Positions 1-5,762 of a stretch of 5,808 bases of DNA are shown one piece after another. The stretch covers positions 1-5,808 of the forward strand of contig JASHRR010001424.1 in the NCBI GenBank assembly GCA_030037185.1, given 5' to 3'. The stretch comes from Xanthobacteraceae bacterium. Lineage in GTDB: Bacteria > Pseudomonadota > Alphaproteobacteria > Rhizobiales > Xanthobacteraceae. The notes below the pieces were generated by a model. That model searched no databases, was not told the origin of the DNA, and worked only from the letters and a program-made list of their open reading frames with translations. Every line of letters starts with the position of its first letter. Position 1 is the stretch's first letter. The translations under genes and the position numbers were made by a program.

Positions 1-15
1 GCTACCCGACAGCAT

Positions 16-34
16 GAAGCTTTATTGAAGCTTT
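16..34. repeat. Tandem GAAGCTTT pair, 11-bp period
   Basis: The octamer GAAGCTTT occurs at 16-23 and again at 27-34, so the copies are 11 bp apart, about one helical turn, on the same DNA face. Each copy contains the palindrome AAGCTT. The position, about 215-230 bp before the TolC-like start codon, would allow a regulator-binding site, but no specific regulator is recognised and the pair could be chance. Confidence 0.35.
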
Positions 35-90
35 GCTCATCTGTGCCAGCCACGCTTTCGTCGGGCCACCCGTAGAACATTCGAGCCGCT

Positions 91-107
91 CGCAGGTATA
101 GACTGCG
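91..107. repeat. Short inverted repeat CGCAG-N7-CTGCG
   Basis: CGCAG at 91-95 and CTGCG at 103-107 are perfect reverse complements around a 7-base AT-rich centre. The element ends 3 bp before the 16-bp direct-repeat copy at 111-126. It could be an operator half-site pair or a small hairpin. A five-base stem is weak evidence alone, and the interest comes from the adjacency. Confidence 0.3.
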
Positions 108-110
108 GAC

Positions 111-126
111 ATTAACAGCGAATTTA
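111..126. repeat. 16-bp direct repeat, left copy
   Basis: The sequence attaacagcgaattta at 111-126 recurs exactly and in the same orientation at 5690-5705. On the minus strand this copy and its next base read GTTAA-N7-GTTAA, a spaced direct repeat like those bound by some regulators. It lies 120 bp before the ATG of the TolC-like gene, in an AT-rich stretch that would suit a promoter or operator. Whether it is regulatory or the scar of a duplication cannot be told from the window. Confidence 0.6.
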
Positions 127-246
127 ACTTTTTAAACTCCAATTTATTCGGCATCGGGCGGCAAGCGTCTATACGATGCGCGGAATACAGCGGAGGATGG
201 GTTTACGATCCCTTGCCCCGCTCGTGGCGGCTTCGGGTGGGCAGTT

Positions 247-1728
247 ATGGTCGGCGATGTTCCTAGGAGGGTGACGTCGGGCGGCATAGTGTTGGTTATC
301 TACCTATCGATGGCCCTGACGATACAGGCGGACACGCTCAATGGGGCGCTGATTAACGCATATAAGAATAATCCGCAGCTAAACTCGCAGCGTGCGGTGG
401 CGCGCGAGACCGACGAGCAGGTGCCGCAGGCGCTTTCGGGCTACAAGCCGACAATATCAGCAACGATATCGACCAGTCAGGCATATACCAGTCAGGTCAA
501 TAAGATTTCCTCTGCATCTCCTGCGACTGTGGGAAAGCAGGTAATTGGCCTCCCCCAACAACCTTGTGTTGCAGCTCCCTGCTATCCGCGCACGGACTTC
601 GGTTCGTCGCCGAGCGCCGCCGGCTTGACGATCTCGCAGACCCTTTTCAACGGATTTCAGACCGCGAATCGGGTCCGTCAAGCTGAATCCAATACGTCGG
701 CGGCGCGGGAGGCGCTGCGTGTAGCCGAGCAGACCGTTCTGTTGAATGCGGCAACGGCCTACATGGATCTGTTGCGCGACGGGGCGTTGCTCGACCTGCA
801 GCGCCGCAACGTCGAAGTGTTGCAGGAGCAGTTGCGCCAAACCCGCGATCGCTTCAATGTCGGGGAAGTGACGCGCACTGATATTGCGCAAACGGAAGCC
901 CAACTGGCCCAGGGGCGCGCCACCGTCCTGGCGGCTGAGGCGCAATATGTGAGGTCGCGTGCGAATTACCGGCAATTCATCGGAGTCGAAGCCGGCTCGT
1001 TGCAGCCGGCAGCCCCAGTCGATCGTCTAGCGCCGCGCGACCTGAGCACGGCGATCGAAATTGCGCGTGCGCGGCATCCGAGCGTCGGCGTCGCGATGTT
1101 CGGGATCGACGCTGCCGTCCTGCAGGTGAAGATCACCGAGGGTTCGCTCTATCCGCAGGCCCGTCTCATCGGCGGGGTCCGGCAAAACTGGGAAAACCAA
1201 GACTTCCAGACAGAGCTTCAAGAGTTCAATGCGTTTGCGCAGGCGCAGGTTACGATCCCCATCTTCAATGCAGGCCCGACCGGAGCATCCGATACGTTTT
1301 CGGCGATCCGTGCCGCCAAGGAGACGGTCGGACAAAAGCGCATGGACCTCGAAACCACGCGCGATCAAGTCCAGGCCGGGGTGGTGACGGCATGGGGACA
1401 ACTGGAGGCCGCAAAGGCGCAAATCCTCGCTACGCAGGCCGGGGTGGCGGCGGCCGAGATTGCACTCGACGGGGTACGCGAGGAGGCCCGTGTCGGCCAG
1501 CAAACCACCTTAGACATACTCATCCAGCAGCAAACCCTCGTCAATGCACGCACCGCGCTGGTGACCGCCCAACATGACCGCGTCGTGGCGTCATACACTG
1601 TGCTGAGCGCTGTCGGCGAATTGAACTTGCCGAAGCTCGGGATAAACATTCCGCTCTACGACGCCATGGTACATTATCAGCAAGTGCGCGATGCTTGGAT
1701 CGGGGCGCGCATCCCCGACGGGCGCTGA
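247..1728 (+). CDS. TolC family outer membrane efflux/secretion channel protein
   Basis: A 493-residue protein, the usual length for rhizobial TolC relatives. In this family three subunits form a barrel in the outer membrane and an alpha-helical tunnel across the periplasm, which docks on a membrane-fusion protein with an RND or ABC transporter for drug efflux or type I secretion. A signal peptide (hydrophobic stretch about 13-26) has a likely cleavage after Ala28 in TIQA-D. Two OEP repeats follow: the first about 30-235 with strand motif GLTISQTLFNG (126-136) and the helical GEVTRTD region (206-212), the second about 255-460 with IPIFNAG (337-343). The C-terminal tail from 461 has the rhizobial-style NIPLYD, HYQQVRDAW and final PDGR. 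Odd points: the first extracellular loop is long, with Cys107 and Cys112, and the second strand motif reads NAGPTGASD, longer than the usual IFQGG-type turn. ATG 247 has only a weak GGGTGG ribosome site at 236-241 but gives the full signal peptide. No pump or adaptor gene is adjacent. Family is certain; substrate and partner are unknown. Confidence 0.95.
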   Translation: MVGDVPRRVTSGGIVLVIYLSMALTIQADTLNGALINAYKNNPQLNSQRAVARETDEQVPQALSGYKPTISATISTSQAYTSQVNKISSASPATVGKQVIGLPQQPCVAAPCYPRTDFGSSPSAAGLTISQTLFNGFQTANRVRQAESNTSAAREALRVAEQTVLLNAATAYMDLLRDGALLDLQRRNVEVLQEQLRQTRDRFNVGEVTRTDIAQTEAQLAQGRATVLAAEAQYVRSRANYRQFIGVEAGSLQPAAPVDRLAPRDLSTAIEIARARHPSVGVAMFGIDAAVLQVKITEGSLYPQARLIGGVRQNWENQDFQTELQEFNAFAQAQVTIPIFNAGPTGASDTFSAIRAAKETVGQKRMDLETTRDQVQAGVVTAWGQLEAAKAQILATQAGVAAAEIALDGVREEARVGQQTTLDILIQQQTLVNARTALVTAQHDRVVASYTVLSAVGELNLPKLGINIPLYDAMVHYQQVRDAWIGARIPDGR

Positions 1729-2176
1729 GGGTCATTCGGAAGCAGCCGCCCAGTCGGAGCTTGCCATCGGGCCGGCCAATTGGAACGAAGAACCCTCTTG
1801 TTCCACGGTCTGGCCTCAAGCATGGAACGCCAGCGGATGCGGATGTTGCGCGCGTCGCACGCGCGCTCACCCGCCGCGTGATAAGGCGTCGGTTCATGAA
1901 AGGCCGCAATGAGCGAGCGCGTCCCTAAGGTAAGTACACCTCTGTGACGCTGCGAGTCCGTTCGAGCCCAATATTGGGTAGCCGCAGGTAATTCGGAACG
2001 TCGGGAACGAGCAGGCGTCGATTCCACGGTCTCCTCGTCTCGGCTTCTCGCACACAGCGACCGAACTTTTGCGTCCCAGGTTGAGTTGCAGACCGTCTGG
2101 ATCCCTAGCCGGCTCTTTTCCAAGCTTTGAACTCTTCCATCCCCACAAAATAGACCGCATTCATGTATCTGCGGCT

Positions 2177-2200
2177 CGTGCCCCCTGTTTCGGGGGCATG
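2177..2200. repeat. GC-rich hairpin TGCCCCC / GGGGGCA
   Basis: TGCCCCC (2179-2185) pairs perfectly with GGGGGCA (2192-2198) around a six-base loop TGTTTC. A G-T wobble and a C-G pair extend the stem to nine pairs. No T-run follows on the plus strand within about 30 bases, and none follows on the minus strand, so it is not a classic Rho-independent terminator on either strand. A second small stem, CCGAT-TCA-ATCGG at 2202-2214, lies 1 bp downstream. The pair could still affect transcript ends or stability. Confidence 0.5.
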
Positions 2201-2334
2201 ACCGATTCAATCGGCTCGCCGCGATCCGGCCGAAGGGGGGTTCTTTTCGAGGCCGTGGAAATTTTCGCCCCGGGGTCGGGCGGATCGGAACACGGAACGA
2301 AATTTACGTCACGAATCTTCCCTCTAAGCAGTTG

Positions 2335-2349
2335 CTGATCTTCCATCAG
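2335..2349 (+). repeat. Inverted repeat CTGAT-CTTCC-ATCAG before the aminotransferase
   Basis: A perfect 5-bp stem with a 5-base loop lies 14 bp upstream of the ribosome-binding site of the aminotransferase remnant. It might be a small operator or a leader hairpin. No convincing -35/-10 pair was found around it. A stem this short can be chance. Confidence 0.25.
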
Positions 2350-2363
2350 ACTGGAACAATCGG

Positions 2364-2369
2364 AAGGAG
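2364..2369 (+). promoter_or_regulatory. Ribosome-binding site AAGGAG for the ATG at 2376
   Basis: AAGGAG is a strong Shine-Dalgarno match, spaced six bases from ATG 2376. It matters because the long aminotransferase frame has no good start of its own; the first candidate there is GTG 2566, which has no clear ribosome site. The original start of the gene was therefore most likely ATG 2376 in another frame, with the frame lost afterwards. Confidence 0.7.
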
Positions 2370-2375
2370 ACAGCC

Positions 2376-3791
2376 ATGACGGCCAGTCTAGCAAGAAGAT
2401 CGTTCTTTTTAGTTCCTCACCGGCCTCTGGCCGACCCGCCCTGCATGAAAGTCTGTTCTTACGGGTCTTGCCGGCTCTGCGCCGACTACACCCTCAGGAC
2501 GCTCCGGCTCAGGCTCAAGCGTCGCGAATGATATTCGCAGCAAGATCGTCGGCCTCAATGCCGAAGTGACCTTGGGCAACGGCAGCAAAGCCCCGCTGAT
2601 CAATTTTGACAACGCGGCCACCACTCCTGCTTTCACCCCTGTGCTCGAAGAGGTAAATGCCCAACTTGAATTCTACGGATCGATCGGGCGCGGGTTCGGC
2701 CAAAAGTCTACACACTCCACCGAGATCTATGAGAATGGCCGCCAGATTGTCATGGATTTCGTCAATGCCGACCGCGAGCATTACACGGTGTTGTACGTCA
2801 ATAACACGACCGATGGTATGAACAAGCTTTCATCGGCGCCGATCACGAGTAAAAGCGATATCGTGCTCACCTCACGTATGGAGCATCACGCCAACGATCT
2901 GCCTTGGCGCAAGCGCGCTACGACCATCTATGCAGAAGTGGATAGTCTGGGTAGGTTGGTGTCGAGCGACGTCGAGCGGCTTTTGAGTCAAAACAAGGTC
3001 AAATACGTTTCGATCACCGCGGCTTCCAACGTCACGGGCTATGTGAACGACGTGCATGCGATCGCCAAGCTGGCCCACCAATACCATGCACAGATCATCG
3101 TCGACGGCGCTCAGATCGTCGCGCACAAACCCTTCAGCATGCGGGGTCACAGCAGAGATGAGAACATCGACTACTTTGTGTTTTCCGGCCACAAGATGTA
3201 TGCGCCCTATGGTGGCGGCGCTGTGGTGGGCTTGACGGACGAGCTCAACAAGCACCTGCCGCAGTTCTATGGCGGCGGCATGGTGGATGTCGTATCAGAT
3301 TACACCGAAACATACCCCAACGCACCCGCGCGTTACGAGGCGGGCTCGCCCAACTATCCGGGCGTGGTCGCGATGCTCAAGGCGATAGACATTTTGAAAG
3401 ACACCGGCTTCGACTATATCGTCGAGCACGAGCAGCATCTTATGCGAAGATCATCGCCGGTCTGGAAGAGATCGGCCGGGTCACGCTGTATGGTGACACC
3501 GAGAACATCGCAGACAAGCTCGGCATTGTCGTGTTCAATATCGCTGGAAGACCTCACGGCGAAGTTGCGCAGGAGATCGCGAATTGGCGTGCTATCACTG
3601 TTCGCCAAGGCGCTTTTTGCTCGCACCCCTATGTGTGGCGACTGTTGAGAATCCCCAACGATGAGATACTTCAGGTAATGCGGACACCGAGCCCCGCGCT
3701 GCCTGGTATGGTGCGCGCAAGTTTTGGTATTTATAACAACGATGAGGAAGCGGATGCCCTAATCGAAACGGTGAGGGAGATCGCCGAGTAG
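2376..3791 (+). pseudogene. Class V PLP-dependent aminotransferase / cysteine desulfurase-like enzyme, frameshifted
   Basis: Fold-type I PLP enzymes of this family (NifS/SufS/IscS, selenocysteine lyase and relatives) typically remove sulfur from cysteine through a Lys-bound PLP and a catalytic Cys. Counting from GTG 2566, visible motifs are FDNAATTP near 14-21, MEHHAND with His107/His108 (PLP stacking region), VDGAQ with Asp180 and Gln183, and SGHKMYAP with Schiff-base Lys210. Near codon 3439 the frame breaks: the protein continues from EHEQHL into YAKIIAGLEEIG in the frame ending at TAG 3789-3791. Adding one base near 3440 restores a 408-residue protein of normal family length that includes RQGAFCSHPYVWRLL, whose Cys codon is at 3618-3620. 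Upstream, ATG 2376 with a good ribosome site encodes MTASLARRSFFL, a Tat-like RRxFF start, but that frame ends at TGA 2529 and the enzyme frame is closed by TGA 2446. At least two lesions make it a probable pseudogene, unless sequencing errors are responsible. The substrate is not deducible. Confidence 0.85.
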
Positions 3792-4589
3792 GCAATATTA
3801 CTCAGCAAATCGCAATTTTCCACCATTTTTCTCGTTGACATCGCACCCCGCCGCCAGCTGCGCGGCCTCTCGTTCGCATCGACGCAGTCGGTGTCGCTGT
3901 TGTGCGGCGCGTCGCTGTGCAATCACCTCCGGCGCATTGGGGCGCCGCTCAACGGGAGCTCGCCGCGGCAACTCCCACGGCGCAAGCCTGGGCTGCCGCC
4001 AGTGCTCCGTCGTCCAGTCCGGTGGACGAGCGTGCGGAACCTCAGGCCCGACTGGCGGAGCGCCCACATCCCCCGCGTCTGCCGAGCGGCATTCCCACCA
4101 TTCGGCACCCGCCCGCAGCACCCCGCCCGCTGCCACGCGCTCCACTCAGCTCGAGGGTGACGAGTTTCCCAGCGGTGTATTGAACGAGCGTCAACGGCGC
4201 CGTCAAAGAGCGGCACGCGGCGAGAACCCGCGGCTGCCATCCGCCTCCATCGATGGCGATACCACAATCACATCGCCTCCCCAGGCCAGTGTCCCATCGA
4301 TGTTTTGCGTTCGTTGTGGATTCAAACGACCGAATTGGCGGGAACTCGTGACGCTCGCGCTTGTCCTTCGGGCCGGGAGGCACCGGACAGGGCCGAGGCG
4401 AGACTGAATAGGTCGACCTGACGATTCGTCCATTATGGTTTGCCACCGATGTCATGATTGGTGCACTCACCGTCCGGTGAAGGCTCGATACCCAGTTAAA
4501 AGCATGGTTCTGACCGATACCCGGCATACCTGTGGAAACCGGGCCCTGGCTGTCTGCGTTTCAGGCCTCGTAACACCCGGAGTTGTCAT
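3792..4589. other. GC-rich region without a confident gene
   Basis: About 800 bases follow the aminotransferase remnant. Overlapping open frames on both strands are explained by high GC content. The best plus-strand candidate, about 3839-4183, reads as an Ala/Pro-rich peptide (AAATPTAQAWAAASAPSS, later PPAAPRPLPRAP) ending at TGA 4181. It has no ribosome site, no recognisable domain and no clear codon bias. A minus-strand frame at 4145-3798 is equally unconvincing. It may be a decayed gene or the linker of a lost protein. No tRNA, terminator or IS ends were seen. Confidence 0.55.
4579..4582 (+). promoter_or_regulatory. Ribosome-binding site GGAG for the PepSY-like gene
   Basis: GGAG ends seven bases before ATG 4590, a normal spacing. 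It supports that ATG over other starts and gives a complete signal peptide. Confidence 0.6.
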
Positions 4590-4871
4590 ATGCCGAGCAT
4601 CAGACAAATCGTATTTGGTCTTGTCGTAGCAGTGGGCACCTTGTCCCCCGGACAGGTACTCGCAGACCGGGCTCCCAGTCCCGAAGAGCGGTCCCGTATC
4701 GAGACGATGCTGCGCAACGAGGGCTTCACAGCCTGGGGCACAATCGCACTCGACGACGACGATAATATCTGGGAGATCGACGACGCCCATGACTCCGCTG
4801 GCAATAGGTACGATCTGAGACTTCATCCGGACACATTGGAGATTATAACGCGCGAGCCGTATGAGGAGTGA
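4590..4871 (+). CDS. Small exported PepSY-like domain protein
   Basis: A 93-residue protein with a signal peptide: basic start (Arg5), hydrophobic core about 7-19, likely cleavage after Ala25 in VLA-D. The mature 68 residues resemble short alphaproteobacterial periplasmic proteins with a PepSY-like fold: a helix PSPEERSRIETMLRNEGF, then strands around TAWGTIALDDDDNIWEIDDA, YDLRLHPDTLEIITRE. PepSY domains occur as protease-inhibitor propeptides and as lone periplasmic modules; no reaction is known for lone ones. The mature chain has 19 Asp/Glu against 7 Arg and no Lys, so it is strongly acidic, with a DDDD run at about residues 55-58 that might contact metal or cationic partners (inference). 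It stands alone: no sensor kinase or peptidase is nearby. The 3' end converges on the decayed minus-strand gene. The frame looks intact and real. Confidence 0.8.
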   Translation: MPSIRQIVFGLVVAVGTLSPGQVLADRAPSPEERSRIETMLRNEGFTAWGTIALDDDDNIWEIDDAHDSAGNRYDLRLHPDTLEIITREPYEE

Positions 4872-4906
4872 CCCAGAAAGGCGCCGGTGGAGCATTGGTG
4901 TTCGCG

Positions 4907-5199
4907 CACGGCGGCACTGCGTTCTGGAACGAAGCGATTCCACTCGTGTGCGATGGCCACATATTTGTCATGCCATCCCTCCGGTCGGCTACCCGCTTGC
5001 CCAATGCCCAGCCGCTATCGGTTAATTCCATGGCGAAGGCCTCCTTCCAGGCCTCGATGATATTCTCACAATCCTGAACATCCTCTCGCTTGCGCTCAAC
5101 AAGCTCATTGGCTTGGGCTCGTGAAGGCGGCGCACTCTCCTTGCGGGCGTCTTCGAGATCGGCGATGCGCTGTTCAGGTGTCAGGGTGTCTTTTACGAT
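4907..5199 (-). pseudogene. N-terminal remnant of a conserved rhizobial hypothetical protein
   Basis: Reading leftward from about 5199, the minus strand gives KDTLTPEQRIADLEDARKES, then ANELVERKREDVQDCENIIE and AWKEAFAMELTDSGW, a charged, helix-forming segment. From about 4972 the likeness continues in another frame as HDKYVAIAHEWNRFVPERSA, so a frameshift lies between about 4973 and 5000. From memory this matches the N-terminal half of a hypothetical protein family common in Bradyrhizobium and Rhodopseudomonas, carrying DVQDCENIIEAWKEAF and WNRFVPEYNAAV, whose C-terminal half looks like a helix-turn-helix (resolvase/recombinase style). That half is missing: likeness stops near 4907, next to the PepSY-like gene. 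No ATG, GTG or TTG lies at the N-terminus (ATC GTA AAA GAC, after an in-frame TAA). The only in-frame ATG for a short peptide is at 5031. The gene is dead by truncation, frameshift and start loss. The family assignment is from recall. Confidence 0.6.
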
Positions 5200-5310
5200 G
5201 TGTGCATATTATTGCAATTTCAGCACACGCCAATGCAGGAACAACGGGAGCTTCTGAGATTTTGGGGGTGTCGAAGAGGCCGTTGCGGCGTTGCGGTATA
5301 TTGGTCGGGC

Positions 5311-5351
5311 GGCCCTGCTCTGTAGCGCACAAAAGCCGAAAAAACAGGGCC
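5311..5351. repeat. 7-bp inverted repeat GGCCCTG...CAGGGCC
   Basis: GGCCCTG at 5311-5317 and CAGGGCC at 5345-5351 are perfect reverse complements separated by 27 bases; an A-run precedes the right arm (5339-5344). On the minus strand the arm CAGGGCC is not followed by a T-run, so a standard terminator is unlikely. It could be a recombination or protein-binding site or the relic of a mobile element end. Confidence 0.4.
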
Positions 5352-5593
5352 ATTATGCCAGTAATCCGAACGAAATGAGCCGGCCAACGTGCCGGAGAAA
5401 ACCAGAAATACCAAATCCGTCAACCCGTCAACGCGCCATCGCAAAGCGAAAGCAATCGACCAATCAGTAACGCCGCGTCTGTTTTCGGGCGCCGCGGCCT
5501 ACAGAACGCGGCACGCCAACACCGCAACAAACCCACACCGAAGCGCCTTTTTTTGAGAAATCCGCACCCCTACGGAAAATCGCAGAGGGGCCG

Positions 5594-5646
5594 ATCGCGA
5601 TTGTTCACGGCGCAGATTTACCAGCAAGTTACGCTGTAATCGCGAT
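5594..5646. repeat. 9-bp inverted repeat ATCGCGATT...AATCGCGAT
   Basis: ATCGCGATT (5594-5602) and AATCGCGAT (5638-5646) are perfect reverse complements with a 35-base spacer. Each arm contains the 8-bp palindrome ATCGCGAT. Outside the arms CCG (5591-5593) can also pair with CGG (5649-5651) across a two-base bulge. It lies 44 bp upstream of the right 16-bp repeat and may be two copies of a dimeric operator or a large cruciform/stem-loop. Confidence 0.5.
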
Positions 5647-5689
5647 AGCGGTATGGACATAAGGCCGAACCCTCGACCGTTCTCCCGCA

Positions 5690-5705
5690 ATTAACAGCGA
5701 ATTTA
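5690..5705. repeat. 16-bp direct repeat, right copy
   Basis: An exact copy of attaacagcgaattta from 111-126, same orientation. A second shared word, ccaatttat, follows both copies: it begins 28 bp after the start of the left copy (139) and 49 bp after the start of the right copy (5739). Here the repeat lies 57 bp before the possible start codon at 5763. Confidence 0.6.
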
Positions 5706-5762
5706 GTCCTGCGAACCCTAGCAATGTCAACCGGGCAGCCAATTTATCTTGGGTGCAGCAGC

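Larger units (their letters stand above)
1729..2375. other. Intergenic region without a recognisable gene
   Basis: About 650 bases separate the TolC-like stop from the aminotransferase start. Open frames exist on both strands, but their translations are rich in Arg, Cys, Ser and Pro in the manner of non-coding GC-rich DNA, and none resembles a known family. One short minus-strand frame (2164-2105, 19 residues beginning MNAVYFVGMEEF) looks protein-like but has no ribosome site. The distinct structures are the hairpin at 2177-2200 and the small inverted repeats at 2202-2214 and 2335-2349. I see no tRNA: the GTTCGAGC at 1959-1966 lacks a matching T-stem. Confidence 0.6.
5200..5762. other. Region without a confident gene
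   Basis: About 560 bases contain only short frames on both strands with no recognisable domain or ribosome site. A few pieces look vaguely protein-like, for example FEKSAPLRKIAEGPIAIVHG at about 5553-5612 (plus), but none has a start or sufficient length. They may be fragments of decayed genes. Two sizeable inverted repeats (5311-5351 and 5594-5646) and the right copy of the 16-bp repeat (5690-5705) are the only clear structures. Confidence 0.5.

Noticed and set aside
4..38. Possible TtsI-binding (tts) box in the leader, because of GACAGC and the repeated AAGCTTT
   Set aside because: The match to the remembered consensus (GTCAGCTT-TCGAAAGCT) is poor in order and spacing, so no regulator is named.
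457..1503. Minus-strand open frames of 172 and 158 codons opposite the TolC-like gene
   Set aside because: They lie wholly within an intact, clearly recognised gene, and their translations have no protein-like pattern.
1945..1985. tRNA-like fragment around GTTCGAGC
   Set aside because: The bases on the two sides do not form a T-stem, and no D-arm, anticodon arm or acceptor stem fits.
1801..2032. Repeated 11-mer ttccacggtct at 1801-1811 and 2022-2032
   Set aside because: Several 11-mer matches are expected by chance in a window this long.
1677..2210. Minus-strand open frame of 177 codons
   Set aside because: It overlaps the TolC-like 3' end, is rich in Arg, Cys and Ser, shows no domain and lacks a ribosome site.
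2332..2360. TTGCTG-N17-AACAAT as a promoter for the aminotransferase
   Set aside because: Each hexamer matches only about four of six bases, and the -10 would almost touch the ribosome site.
4868..5077. Plus-strand open frame of 69 codons after the PepSY-like gene
   Set aside because: It is the complement of the decayed minus-strand gene, whose residues form recognisable family motifs.
111..5705. The 16-bp repeats as ends of a transposon or integrated element
   Set aside because: No transposase, integrase or tRNA is present between or beside them, and no terminal inverted repeats were found. Kept only as one alternative in the findings.
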